Positions 52,302 to 61,520 of a stretch of DNA of 64,000 nucleotides are shown here, piece after piece. The first letter of the stretch is position 1. The number at the start of each line of letters is the position of its first letter. Under the pieces are notes generated by a model. The model was given only the letters and a program-made list of their open reading frames with translations, was not told the DNA's origin and did not search any database. A program made the position numbers and the translations under genes. Source of the DNA: Verrucomicrobiota bacterium (GTDB lineage Bacteria > Verrucomicrobiota > Verrucomicrobiia > Limisphaerales > PALSA-1396); the NCBI GenBank assembly GCA_016200005.1, contig JACQFP010000069.1, positions 1 through 64,000 on the forward strand, in the 5' to 3' direction.

Positions 52302-53570
52302 GTGGACCCAACCAGCAAGACAGCCGACGCCATCATCATCGGTGGCGGCGTAGCCGGTTTGAGCATCGCCATGCAATTGGCCATGCGCCGCCAGCGCGTC
52401 GTTGTCCTCGAACGCCAGCGCCTTGGCTGCGGCTCCAGCGGTCGCGCCGCCGGATTGCTCGGCCAGTTGCGCGGCACGGCCGAACACACGCGCATGTTGG
52501 CCGATGGCTTGGAGATCGTCAAAGACCTCGAGCAACGCGCGAGCGTCGAGATTTATGTGAAGACCGGTTCGCTGCGCATCGCCGAAACTCCGGAACGCGC
52601 CCAGGAAATCAAGGACCTGGTCGCGATGGGCAAATCCATCGGATTTAACATTGACCACATCTCGATCGCGGAAACCGCGCGGCGGTTGCCGTACATGAAG
52701 ACCTACGATCTGATCGAGGCTTGTTTCTCTCCCACGGACGGTCACCTGCAGCCCGCGGAACTTGTGAGCGCCTACCACAAAGCTGGCAAGGGTCTCGGCG
52801 TTCGCTATGAGATCAATTGCCCGGTTGAACAGGTCATCATCCGGGGCGGCCAGGTCAAAGGAGTCAAAACTCCGCGCGGAGAATTTCACGCTCCTGTCGT
52901 CGTCAACGCCGCGGGCCCGTGGTCGTATCTCGTTGCCGATCTGGCCAAGGAGACGCTGCCCACCGCCGCCATTGGCCACTACTATTTAACCACGCGACCC
53001 GACCCCAATCATCCCGTGGATCGGCTCAGCCCGGCCGTGCGCAATCGTCATCACCGCCTCTACACGCGACCCGAAAGCGGGGGCCTCATCGTGGGCATCT
53101 ACGAAGCCGAGCCGGTCGAGTATGACATGGAGAAACTGCCGAAAGATTTCGACATGAGCGCCATGAAAGCAGCGCGCGATAGCATGAATGTCGCCTTGCT
53201 GATCCACCTCGCCCAACAACGGTTTCCCTGGATCAACGAGCGCACGCCCATGACCATCAGCACGGGCATCATGACCTTCACGCCCGACGGCAAAGGGCTG
53301 TGCGGACCGCTGCCCGAGGTGACGGGTTTGTTCCATTGCTCCTGTTGTTCCGGACACGGCATCATGCAAAGCCCGATCGTCGGCAAGCTCATGGCCGATT
53401 TGATCCTCGACGGGAAAACCAAATACGACCTGGATTTCATGGCGGCCGACCGTTTCCATGACCTCCCGGGATTCCAGAAGCGCGCCGACATCAAGCGCAA
53501 GTGCTACGACATGTACGCCAGCTACTATGGTCAGGTGGAAAAACCACATGCCGTTACTTCGAAGCCGTGA
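52302..53570 (+). CDS. FAD-dependent oxidoreductase, DAO family (demethylating dehydrogenase-like) 1
   Basis: 422 residues, GTG start with AAGGAAA upstream. AIIIGGGVAGLSIAMQLA is the FAD dinucleotide-binding motif, VVVLERQRLGCGSSG the second block, and PTDGHLQPAELVSAY and VVVNAAGPWS fit dimethylglycine/sarcosine dehydrogenase-like proteins. The C-terminal folate (GcvT-like) domain of dimethylglycine dehydrogenase is absent. It would oxidise an N-methyl group to formaldehyde and pass electrons to ETF, encoded next. It is a paralogue of the gene at 55475. Confidence 0.9.
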   Translation: MDPTSKTADAIIIGGGVAGLSIAMQLAMRRQRVVVLERQRLGCGSSGRAAGLLGQLRGTAEHTRMLADGLEIVKDLEQRASVEIYVKTGSLRIAETPERAQEIKDLVAMGKSIGFNIDHISIAETARRLPYMKTYDLIEACFSPTDGHLQPAELVSAYHKAGKGLGVRYEINCPVEQVIIRGGQVKGVKTPRGEFHAPVVVNAAGPWSYLVADLAKETLPTAAIGHYYLTTRPDPNHPVDRLSPAVRNRHHRLYTRPESGGLIVGIYEAEPVEYDMEKLPKDFDMSAMKAARDSMNVALLIHLAQQRFPWINERTPMTISTGIMTFTPDGKGLCGPLPEVTGLFHCSCCSGHGIMQSPIVGKLMADLILDGKTKYDLDFMAADRFHDLPGFQKRADIKRKCYDMYASYYGQVEKPHAVTSKP

Positions 53571-53605
53571 CACAACATCTGATATGGCTCCTCCTCATAA
53601 ACCTC

Positions 53606-53675
53606 GTAGCAGCGGACGTGAGTCTGCTCCATCTGAATTCCCAAAAAGTCAGAGCCGACTCACGTCAGCTGCTAC
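53606..53675. repeat. Long REP-like inverted repeat
   Basis: Arms 53606-53629 and 53652-53675 are reverse complements over 24 bp with two mismatches (left arm begins GTAGCAGCGGACGTGAG). The loop is 22 bp. It lies between the first DAO gene and etfB inside the operon, with no T-tract after the stem. It has the size of a REP/BIME-type palindromic unit. Confidence 0.88.
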
Positions 53676-53729
53676 GGTTCAGAAAGGTGCGACGACGCTG
53701 AATCGAGGCGGCCAAAGTTATCGCACGTT

Positions 53730-54482
53730 GTGAAAATTCTCGTCCCCATCAAACGTGTCCCCGACACTGACCAGAAGATTCAGGTCAAACCCGATGGCTC
53801 GGGCATCGTGACCGACGGATTGCCTTTCGTGATCAATCCTTTTGATGCGATCGCCGTCGAAGAGGCGTTGCGGATTCGCGAGAGATCCACCGACGCGGCC
53901 GAAGTGCTGGCCGTCAGCGTCGGCACAGAAGCCTGCAAAGCCCAACTCCGCACCGCGCTGGCTATGGGCGCGGACAACGCCACGTTGATCCTGTGCGATG
54001 CGCCGCTCGACCCGTGGAATGTTGCCTGTGTCCTCAAGGCGTTCGCCCAGCGCTATCAGCCCGACTTGATTCTCATGGGCAAGCAAGGTGTGGACGATGA
54101 CCACGGTCAGACCGGCCAGATGCTCGCCGCGCTCCTCGACTGGCCACAAGCGACCTTCGCCTCGAAAACCGAGTTTATCACCGGCGGCCTGCGCGTGACC
54201 CGCGAAACCGACGCCGGGCTGGAAATTGTTCGCGTCTCCTTGCCCGCTGTCGTCACCGCTGACCTTCGCTTGAATGAACCTCGTTACGCCTCGATGACGA
54301 GCATCATGAAAGCGCGCAAGAAAACCATCGAGCGCATCACGATGGCGGACCTCGGCGTAAACATTGAGCCGCGTGTGGAAGTGCTCGGCCTCGAAGCCGT
54401 CCCTTCGCGGCGCAAAACCGTGCGCGTCGGCAGCCTGGATGAATTGCTCGTCAAACTGCGCGACGAGGAAAAAGTGCTGTGA
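53730..54482 (+). CDS. etfB: Electron transfer flavoprotein beta subunit
   Basis: 250 residues, GTG start. KILVPIKRVPDTDQKIQV is the EtfB/FixA N terminus; NPFDAIAVEEALRI and GKQGVDDDHGQTGQMLA are AMP/interdomain motifs, and SLPAVVTADLRLNEPRYASM is the subunit signature. With EtfA it accepts electrons from the flanking flavoprotein dehydrogenases and delivers them to the quinone pool through ETF:quinone oxidoreductase (not in the window). It lies 10 bp upstream of etfA. Confidence 0.96.
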   Translation: MKILVPIKRVPDTDQKIQVKPDGSGIVTDGLPFVINPFDAIAVEEALRIRERSTDAAEVLAVSVGTEACKAQLRTALAMGADNATLILCDAPLDPWNVACVLKAFAQRYQPDLILMGKQGVDDDHGQTGQMLAALLDWPQATFASKTEFITGGLRVTRETDAGLEIVRVSLPAVVTADLRLNEPRYASMTSIMKARKKTIERITMADLGVNIEPRVEVLGLEAVPSRRKTVRVGSLDELLVKLRDEEKVL

Positions 54483-54492
54483 AGGCAAAACC

Positions 54493-55458
54493 ATGCGCGT
54501 CCTGATCCTCTGCGAACACGATGGTAAAGGCATCCGGCTCGGCAGTCGGTCCGCCGTTGCTTTCGCCAACGCGGTCGAGGAGCAGACGCGCGGCAGCGTC
54601 GAATGTCTCCTGCTCGGCCACTCGCTCGCAACGGTCGCGCAGGACGCGGCGGCGTACGCTCCGGTGCTGGTCGCCGACCATCCCGCGCTCGCGAACCCCG
54701 TGGCAGATCGTTACGCGAAAGTCATCACCGACTTGGTGAAGGAGCGCGGTTTCGACCTGGTCGTCGCCGCGGCGACGACCTTTGCCAAAGACATTTTGCC
54801 GCGCGCCGCGGGCGTTCTTGGCGGCGCGATGGCCAGCGAGGTGATCGGGCATGAATTCCGCGAAGGCCGGCTTTGTTTCCGACGACCACTCTTCGCCGGA
54901 GCGGTTGTCGCGACGGTCGCGCTGCATGGCAAACCGCAAATCGTCACCGTCCGCCCCTCGGCTTACGCGCCCGCCAGCGCGCGCGCCGAATACTCAGCCA
55001 TCACGAACGTGACCATTGATGAAGCAAGCCTGCCGAAGAAAACTGAATTCGAGGCGCTGCAATCCAAACTTTCCAACCGCCCCGACGTGACCGAAGCGCG
55101 CATCGTCATCTCCGGCGGGCGCGCCATCAAGAACAGCGAAGACTTCGAGCGTCTGGTCGGCGGGCTGGCCGACAAACTACACGCGGCGACGGGCAGCTCG
55201 CGGGCCTTGGTGGACGCCGGCATTACTCCAAACGCTTTTCAAGTGGGCCAAACGGGCAAGGTGGTAGCGCCTGAACTGTACATTGCCCTGGGGATTTCAG
55301 GCGCGGTGCAGCACCTGGCGGGGATGAAGAACTCCAAGACCATCGTCGCCATCAACAGCGATCCGGAAGCGCCGATTTTCGAAGTGGCCGACTATTGTCT
55401 CGTCGGAGATGTGTATGAAATCGTCCCGCAGTGGATTGCCGGACTCAATGGAAAATGA
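54493..55458 (+). CDS. etfA: Electron transfer flavoprotein alpha subunit
   Basis: 321 residues from the ATG at 54493; the frame opens 129 bp earlier inside etf[21 protein letters not shown] is the N terminus. The C-terminal FAD domain is complete: [78 protein letters not shown]. It holds the FAD of the heterodimer. It lies between etfB and the second DAO gene, confirming that the operon's dehydrogenases use ETF. Confidence 0.97.
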   Translation: MRVLILCEHDGKGIRLGSRSAVAFANAVEEQTRGSVECLLLGHSLATVAQDAAAYAPVLVADHPALANPVADRYAKVITDLVKERGFDLVVAAATTFAKDILPRAAGVLGGAMASEVIGHEFREGRLCFRRPLFAGAVVATVALHGKPQIVTVRPSAYAPASARAEYSAITNVTIDEASLPKKTEFEALQSKLSNRPDVTEARIVISGGRAIKNSEDFERLVGGLADKLHAATGSSRALVDAGITPNAFQVGQTGKVVAPELYIALGISGAVQHLAGMKNSKTIVAINSDPEAPIFEVADYCLVGDVYEIVPQWIAGLNGK

Positions 55459-55474
55459 CGGCCGACGAACCATC

Positions 55475-56698
55475 ATGAGCAAACTCAAAGACGCAAAGAT
55501 CGTCATCATCGGCGGCGGCGCGGTTGGTTGCGGAACGGCTTATCAACTGGCGCTGGCGGGCGAGACCGATATCCTCGTCATCGAAAAAGAGCCGTCGGTC
55601 GCCGCCGTAACCTCAGCCCAAGCGGCCGGACTGGTCGGCCAGGTGCGCACCACCATCGAGCGCACGCAACTCGCCATGTGGTCGGTGAAGACCTTTTCGG
55701 ATTTGCAGAAGGACACCAAAACCAATCCGACCTGGCGGCAGGTAGGATCGTTGCGCGTAGCGTTAAACGCCGCACGGGTGGCAGAATTCAAACGGATGAA
55801 GGCGATCGCCGACCGCGCGGGATTGGAAGCGGAATTCATCACGCCGAAGGTCGCGGAAGAGAAATGGCCGGGGATGAACTTTTCGATGGCCAAGGCGATT
55901 CTTTGGTGTCCAACCGACGGCTATTTGCAGCCGTATGATTTGACCGCGAGTTACTGCTCGCAAAGCGGGCGGCGCGGCGTGCGATTCAGCGTCAACACAG
56001 CGGCGGAACAAATCCTGATGCATGAGGGCCGCGTCACGGGCGTGGTAACCAACAAAGGAACGATCCGATGCGACGTCGTCATCAACGCCGCCGGAGCGCA
56101 CGCGTTTCACATCGCCAAACTCGTCGGGCTGCAGTTGCCGATCGTGCCCGTGCGCCACGAATATTTTGTCAGCGTCCCATGCGATGGGCTGACGCCAACT
56201 TTGCCTGTCATCCGCGTTCCTGACCTCAGCCTTTACATCCGCACCGACGTCAATGCTTTGCTCGTCGGTGGTTGGGAGCCGAATCCGCTTCACACCGACC
56301 CGCAGAAGTATGCGCTGAACGGAAATCCGCCCGGCATCGAACCGGATTGGGATGTCCTGGCGAAGTTTGCGCAAGACCTCGTGCCGCAATTCCCGAAAGT
56401 CGCCGACCTCGGCATCCGGAGTGTTTTCAAGGGCTGGCCAACGTTCACGCCGGATGGCCGCTTCATCATTGGGCCAACCGCGAAAATCAAAGGCTTCGTC
56501 ATGGCCGGCGGCTGCAACGCCCACGGGGTTTCGGGTTCGGCCGGCATTGGCCGCCACGTTGTCGAATCCCTGCTGGAATCCCAGCCCTCACCCTACGTCC
56601 AAAGCCTCGGCCCGGATCGATTCACGGAAACCAGTTGGAACTGGGACCAAGCTCAAACTCAAGCCGCGCACGTTTATGAAACTTACTATGGCCTTTAA
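55475..56698 (+). CDS. FAD-dependent oxidoreductase, DAO family (demethylating dehydrogenase-like) 2
   Basis: 407 residues from the ATG at 55475, 16 bp after etfA; an earlier frame start overlaps etfA. IVIIGGGAVGCGTAYQLA is the FAD motif; SAQAAGLVGQVRTTIE, PTDGYLQPYDLTASY and MAGGCNAHGVSGSAGIG are shared with the first DAO gene and with dimethylglycine/sarcosine dehydrogenases. No folate domain is attached. Two related dehydrogenases beside one oxygenase suggest three successive demethylations, for example betaine to dimethylglycine to sarcosine to glycine; the order is inference. Confidence 0.9.
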   Translation: MSKLKDAKIVIIGGGAVGCGTAYQLALAGETDILVIEKEPSVAAVTSAQAAGLVGQVRTTIERTQLAMWSVKTFSDLQKDTKTNPTWRQVGSLRVALNAARVAEFKRMKAIADRAGLEAEFITPKVAEEKWPGMNFSMAKAILWCPTDGYLQPYDLTASYCSQSGRRGVRFSVNTAAEQILMHEGRVTGVVTNKGTIRCDVVINAAGAHAFHIAKLVGLQLPIVPVRHEYFVSVPCDGLTPTLPVIRVPDLSLYIRTDVNALLVGGWEPNPLHTDPQKYALNGNPPGIEPDWDVLAKFAQDLVPQFPKVADLGIRSVFKGWPTFTPDGRFIIGPTAKIKGFVMAGGCNAHGVSGSAGIGRHVVESLLESQPSPYVQSLGPDRFTETSWNWDQAQTQAAHVYETYYGL

Positions 56699-57938
56699 CT
56701 CGCAACCCCTTCACCTTGGCCGAAGCAACGAATCTCCGCGCCCGTTCGGATTTCGGATTTCGGATTTCGGATTTCCCGGTCGGCGTCTCGTCATCCCGGC
56801 TGCCCCAAGATGCCTTGTGCTCGCCGCGTTGCTCCTGCTCACCGGCCCATCACTCAACGCGACTTCCACCAAAACGGAGAATGTCTTTCTGATCACTGTC
56901 GACGGCTTGCGTTGGCAGGAAGTTTTTGGCGGCGCCGAGGCTTTGCTGATGGACAACCAAAACGGCGGGGTGGCTGATACCAACCGCCTGCGCCAGATGT
57001 TCGGGCGCGAAACACCGGTAGAACGCCGGGCGGCGCTCCTCCCCTTCTTCTGGTCCGTGATTGCGCAGCAGGGACAGCTCCACGGCAACCAGAACAAAGG
57101 CAGTACCGCCGTCCTGACGAACGGAAAAAAATTCACCTACCCCGGCTTCAATGAAATCTTCACCGGGTTTGCCGACGACCGCATCGACAAAAACGAAAAG
57201 CGGAACAACCCCAACGTGAGCGTACTGGAATGGCTGCACCGCAAGCCCGCCTTCACCAACCGCGTCGCCGGCTTTGCCAATTGGGATGTCCATCCCTACA
57301 TTCTCAATGCCGGCCGCAGCGGCATCCCCGTCTGGACCGGCTACGAAAAAACTCCCACCGCCAAACGCGGCTCGCGCCTGGAACTGGTGGAAAAACTTTT
57401 CCGCGACACGACACCACTGTGGCCGGACATGAACTTTGATTCCTTTTACCTCCACGCCGCGGTCGAATACGTCACGGAAAAGAGGCCGCGGTTGGTTTGG
57501 ATCGCCTTCAGCGAAACCGACGAGTGGGCCCATGAGAGTCGCTACGACCGTTACCTGGTTGCCGCTCGCAAAATGGACGACTACGTGAAAACTTTATGGC
57601 TGACCGTTCAATCGCTGCGTGGATATCGCGGCAAAACCACCTTCATTCTCACTTGCGATCATGGCCGTGGCAGCGGTCCGAGCGAGTGGAAAAACCACGG
57701 CGCTAACGTTGCCGGCGCCGAAAACATCTGGCTGGCGGTGCTCGGCCCGGACACACCACCGCTGGGAGAGAGAACCAACGTGGCGCCGATTGGTCAAAAC
57801 CAGATCGCCGCCACCCTGGCCGCTTTGGTCGGGGAGGATTATCACGCCGCCGTGCCCAGGTCAGGCCCGCCCATCGCTGATTTACTGCCGGTCGCTGGCC
57901 GGACTTTGAAGAACAATCCCGCCGCTCGTCCTCGCTAG
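56688..57938 (+). CDS. Exported alkaline-phosphatase-superfamily protein
   Basis: About 416 residues. The start is uncertain: ATG 56688 overlaps the previous stop, but the first 30 codons run through a 7-mer repeat, so a start near the hydrophobic signal (GTG 56817) is possible. FLITVDGLRWQEVFGG carries the metal-binding Asp, FILTCDHGRGS and NHGANVAG the later Asp/His ligands of the phosphatase/sulfatase fold, and IAFSETDEWAHESRYD the middle Asp/His pair. It probably hydrolyses a phosphate or sulfate ester outside the cytoplasm. It may be read through from the quaternary-amine operon. Confidence 0.8.
   Translation: MAFNSQPLHLGRSNESPRPFGFRISDFGFPGRRLVIPAAPRCLVLAALLLLTGPSLNATSTKTENVFLITVDGLRWQEVFGGAEALLMDNQNGGVADTNRLRQMFGRETPVERRAALLPFFWSVIAQQGQLHGNQNKGSTAVLTNGKKFTYPGFNEIFTGFADDRIDKNEKRNNPNVSVLEWLHRKPAFTNRVAGFANWDVHPYILNAGRSGIPVWTGYEKTPTAKRGSRLELVEKLFRDTTPLWPDMNFDSFYLHAAVEYVTEKRPRLVWIAFSETDEWAHESRYDRYLVAARKMDDYVKTLWLTVQSLRGYRGKTTFILTCDHGRGSGPSEWKNHGANVAGAENIWLAVLGPDTPPLGERTNVAPIGQNQIAATLAALVGEDYHAAVPRSGPPIADLLPVAGRTLKNNPAARPR
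56745..56772 (+). repeat. Four exact TTCGGAT heptanucleotide repeats
   Basis: Four consecutive TTCGGAT units (28 bp). The length is not a multiple of three, which argues against this stretch being coding and favours a downstream start for the phosphatase-like gene. Confidence 0.9.
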
Positions 57939-57981
57939 TTGCTTGCGACATAAAACAAAGAATCATGTATCCACCTGTTCG

Positions 57982-58398
57982 CTATGCCATCACGAAACAA
58001 CCCAGCGCAACCAGCGAACCAAGCCAGAGCACGATGAAAACAAAATTCTCCAAGGCTTCCTCTGCACGCCGTTCTCTCACCAAGTAACCTTGAACAAAGT
58101 CCAGACGCGGCGCTTCGACAATCACTTCGCGGCGCGCCAATGTCGCGAGGCGCACCACCTTGCTGTTCCCTTCGGTCACGGAATTACGTGGCGTTTCCTG
58201 GCAGCCGAAATCTTCGCCCGCAGCCGGCGCAGCGATTGCAGTGCACTGTGCCAGCGACCGTCCGTCGGGAGCATCCGTTGGCCCAGACGGTACAACCTCC
58301 TCCTCGCGCAAGCCGAAATTGTCGCCCGTTCGCAGAAATCTCACCAATGGCGCACCGGCAATCTTTACCGCTTCATCAACCATGTTCATTGTTTTCAT
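57982..58398 (-). CDS. Small protein with C-terminal membrane helix, unknown
   Basis: 138 residues. It begins MKTMNMVDEAVKIAGAPLVR with AGGA about 8 bp before the ATG. The central part is hydrophilic. The C-terminal 20 residues (ENFVFIVLWLGSLVALG) form one membrane helix, so it would be a tail-anchored protein. I do not recognise a family. It lies between the phosphatase-like gene (convergent) and the MocR-type gene (divergent, 150 bp apart). Confidence 0.6.
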   Translation of the reverse strand: MKTMNMVDEAVKIAGAPLVRFLRTGDNFGLREEEVVPSGPTDAPDGRSLAQCTAIAAPAAGEDFGCQETPRNSVTEGNSKVVRLATLARREVIVEAPRLDFVQGYLVRERRAEEALENFVFIVLWLGSLVALGCFVMA

Positions 58399-58548
58399 AT
58401 CCCAATCCTAAATCAAGCCGCTGACCTGCACAGATGCAGACCTCGAAATAAATAACCGGAACAGTTCCAAACATCACCGAAACTGTGCTGGCTCTCTTTC
58501 TCCCGAAGTGTCACTATCTGCCGAGCGGATAACACGTATCATCGCCCT

Positions 58549-60000
58549 ATGGTTACAGAAAGTTTGTCTCCCAGCTTTTCCGCGTCGCATCGTTTGTACA
58601 AGCAGGTTGCCGAACGCATCGTTCAACTCATCGATCACGGCACATTGCGGCCGGGCGAACGCATTCCTTCCGTCCGCAAACTCAGCACGCAGCAGGACGT
58701 CAGCATCGCCACGGTCATGCAAGCCTATCGTCTGTTGGAAAGCCGCAGCGTGATCGAAGCGCGCCCTCAATCCGGTTATTACGTCCGCGCGCGGAGTTGG
58801 ACACAACCCGCTGAGCCGGAGATGACCAAGCCAGCGCCCAGCCCGACCAAAATCCGCGGCAGCGAGTTGACCATGCAGGTCATTCAGGCCATCCGCGATC
58901 CAGCGTTGGTCCGGCTTGGAGCGACGCTGCCCGCTCCCGATTTATTTCCCAACAAGGAACTCAATCGCACGATGGCTTCCGTGGGCCGTCGTCATCCGAC
59001 ACTTGCCAACAGTTACGATCCGGCGCCCGGCAATAGTGGATTACGCCTGCAAATCGCGCGTCGTGCGTTGGATGCGGGCTGCGCATTGTCGCCCGATGAT
59101 CTGGTCATCACTTGTGGTGCGACGGAGGCGCTCAACCTCTGTTTGCGCGCCGTCGCCAAGCCCGGCGACACCATCGCCATCGAAACCCCGACGTTTTTCG
59201 GCATCTTGCAGATCATTGAATCCCTCGGCATGCGCGCCTGCGAAATCCCCACCTATCCGCGCGAAGGGGTTTGCCTCGATGAACTCGCAAAGCGACTCAA
59301 ATGCTGCCGCGTCAAGGCCTGCGTGTTCACGCTCAACTTCAGCAACCCGCTCGGCAGTTGCATGCCGGATGAAAAGAAAAAGCAACTCGTCGAACTGCTG
59401 GCCGAACGCGAAATCCCGCTCATCGAAGACGACATATACGGCAATCTCCCCTTCGCGCCGCTGCGTCCGAAAGTAGCGAAGGCGTTCGACAAGAAAGGAC
59501 TCGTGCTGCTCTGCGATTCGTTCACGAAGACTCTTGCGCCGGGCTATCGCATCGGCTGGACCGCGCCGGGCCGCTTCAAAGCGCAGGTCGAATACTTGAA
59601 ATTCGTGAGCACGAGCGCCACCGCTACGTTGCCGCAAATGGCCGTCGCTGATTTTCTGGCCAACGGCAGCTTCGATCATCACGTGCGCAAGATCCGCCGT
59701 TATTACGCCGAACAAACCCAGCGCATGACCGCGGCCATCAGCCGTTATTTTCCCGCCGGCACCAAAGTCACGCGCCCGACGGGCGGACTGGTGTTGTGGT
59801 TGGAACTGCCGCCGGCCATCAACTCAATGGAACTGTATCGCCAGGCGCTGCGGGAAAAAATCAGTATCGCTCCCGGCCCGATGTTTTCGCCGAAACAAAA
59901 ATATCAAAATTTCATCCGGTTGAGTTGCGGCAATCCGTGGTCGGAAAAAATCGAACAAGCCATGGTCAAGCTGGGCCAGATGATGGCGCGGAGGATGTGA
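58549..60000 (+). CDS. MocR-type GntR/aminotransferase-like regulator
   Basis: 483 residues. Residues 10-85 are a GntR winged helix (ERIVQLIDHGTLRPGERIPS, SIATVMQAYRLLESRSVIE). Residues 110-480 are a fold-type I PLP domain: ITCGATEALNLCLRA, NFSNPLGSCMP, LIEDDIYGNL, and CDSFTKTLAPGYRIGW with the PLP Lys. MocR proteins bind PLP and a small amine or amino acid to switch transcription. The quaternary-amine operon upstream is a possible target, as is the P450 gene that follows by 63 bp; neither link is proven. Confidence 0.93.
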   Translation: MVTESLSPSFSASHRLYKQVAERIVQLIDHGTLRPGERIPSVRKLSTQQDVSIATVMQAYRLLESRSVIEARPQSGYYVRARSWTQPAEPEMTKPAPSPTKIRGSELTMQVIQAIRDPALVRLGATLPAPDLFPNKELNRTMASVGRRHPTLANSYDPAPGNSGLRLQIARRALDAGCALSPDDLVITCGATEALNLCLRAVAKPGDTIAIETPTFFGILQIIESLGMRACEIPTYPREGVCLDELAKRLKCCRVKACVFTLNFSNPLGSCMPDEKKKQLVELLAEREIPLIEDDIYGNLPFAPLRPKVAKAFDKKGLVLLCDSFTKTLAPGYRIGWTAPGRFKAQVEYLKFVSTSATATLPQMAVADFLANGSFDHHVRKIRRYYAEQTQRMTAAISRYFPAGTKVTRPTGGLVLWLELPPAINSMELYRQALREKISIAPGPMFSPKQKYQNFIRLSCGNPWSEKIEQAMVKLGQMMARRM

Positions 60001-60063
60001 TGGGCAACTGTCGAAGAATTCTAATTTCTTGCCAACTTCGTCTCATCAGTCAATCTATTGACG

Positions 60064-61449
60064 ATGACCGTGGCCGCTTCACCATCTCGTCCCAAAGGCT
60101 GGTTTTGGTTGGGCAACATGCCAGATTTTCGGCGCGATCCGCTCGAATTCCTTGAACGTTGCGCGCGTGATCATGGCGATTTCGTTCCGCTGCGCTTCGT
60201 CAATCGGCGGGTCTGTTTGGTGAACGCGCCGGAGGACATCGAGTATGTGCTGGCGACCAACAGCCGCAACTTCCGCAAGACCCTCGGCTACCGCACACCG
60301 TTCATGCGGCGGCTCTTCGGCGAGGGATTGTTGACGAGTGAAGGCGACTTCTGGCTGCGTCAACGGCGTTTGGCACAGCCAGCATTTCACCGGGAACGAA
60401 TCGCGACTTACGCCAATATCATCGTCGAGTTTGCAGAGCGGATGCTGGCGGCGTGGAAGCCGGACGAAACCCGCGAGATTCATCGCGACATGATGCGGAT
60501 CACAACCGAGGTGGTTGTCAAAACCCTGTTCAATTCCACCGTGACCCGCGCAGTTGAAGAAATCAGCGACACGACCGCGGTGCTGGAACAGTTCACCACG
60601 CAATGGAGTGTCTGGCGATTTCTCGGCAGCTACCTGCCGACGCCGAACGCGCGACGTTTTGAAGGAGTCGTGCGTCGCCTCGATGAATTTATTTACGGCC
60701 TCATTGCGGAACGGCGCGCCAGCGGCAAGGACGCGGGCGATCTGCTGTCGATGCTCCTGATGGCGCAGGACGACGACGGAAATCGGATGAGCGATCGGCA
60801 GGTCCGCGATGAACTCACGACGTTCATGGTGGCCGGCCTGGACACGACGGCGCTCGCGTTGTCGTGGGCGTTTTATCTTCTATCCAAGAATCCGCAAGCC
60901 GACGACGAACTGGCGGTGGAACTGGATGCCGTGCTCGGCGGACGCGCGCCGCGCTTTGCCGACCTGCCGCAATTGCGTTACGCCGAAAAAGTGGTGAAGG
61001 AGTCGATGCGATTATTTCCGCCAGCGTGGGTGATCGGACGTGAGGCGATCAACGATTGCGAAATCAGCGGTCATCGGATCGCAGCCGGCACATCGCTGAT
61101 CATCAGTCAGTGGTTGAAACACCGTGACGCGCGTTATTTTGAGAATCCCGAAACGTTTCGACCGGAACGCTGGAGTGACGAATTCGTCAAACAGTTGCCC
61201 AAGTACGCTTACTTCCCGTTCGGCGGCGGACCACGCATTTGCATCGGCAATTCATTCGCCATGATGGAAGCAACGTTGGTGTTGGCAACCGTGCGGCAAA
61301 AATTCCGGCTGACTTCATCGCCGGGCTACGCCGTGACACCCTGGCCGACGATTACGTTGCAACCGAAGGAGGGAATTTATTTGAAGGTCGAGAGCCGCGA
61401 GAATAAACCACAAAAGTCGAAGAAAGACGCAGCCAAGTGCGTGGTTTGA
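60064..61449 (+). CDS. Cytochrome P450
   Basis: 461 residues from the ATG at 60064; a TTG two codons earlier also opens the frame. All P450 marks are present: I-helix FMVAGLDTTALALSW, K-helix ESMR (ExxR), PERF-like FRPERW and the heme loop FPFGGGPRICIGN with the Cys ligand. Sequence style (GEGLLTSEGDFWLRQRRL) matches the CYP4/CYP102-like fatty-acid hydroxylase group. Soluble, no membrane anchor, so electrons must come from a separate ferredoxin or reductase, not found here. Probably co-transcribed with the MocR-type gene. Confidence 0.96.
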   Translation: MTVAASPSRPKGWFWLGNMPDFRRDPLEFLERCARDHGDFVPLRFVNRRVCLVNAPEDIEYVLATNSRNFRKTLGYRTPFMRRLFGEGLLTSEGDFWLRQRRLAQPAFHRERIATYANIIVEFAERMLAAWKPDETREIHRDMMRITTEVVVKTLFNSTVTRAVEEISDTTAVLEQFTTQWSVWRFLGSYLPTPNARRFEGVVRRLDEFIYGLIAERRASGKDAGDLLSMLLMAQDDDGNRMSDRQVRDELTTFMVAGLDTTALALSWAFYLLSKNPQADDELAVELDAVLGGRAPRFADLPQLRYAEKVVKESMRLFPPAWVIGREAINDCEISGHRIAAGTSLIISQWLKHRDARYFENPETFRPERWSDEFVKQLPKYAYFPFGGGPRICIGNSFAMMEATLVLATVRQKFRLTSSPGYAVTPWPTITLQPKEGIYLKVESRENKPQKSKKDAAKCVV

Positions 61450-61520
61450 ACTTCAGAATGCCGATCCGACCTGATGCAGTCGGAGTTGGGAGCGAGCGCG
61501 CTCATCGCACCTGAATCGTT

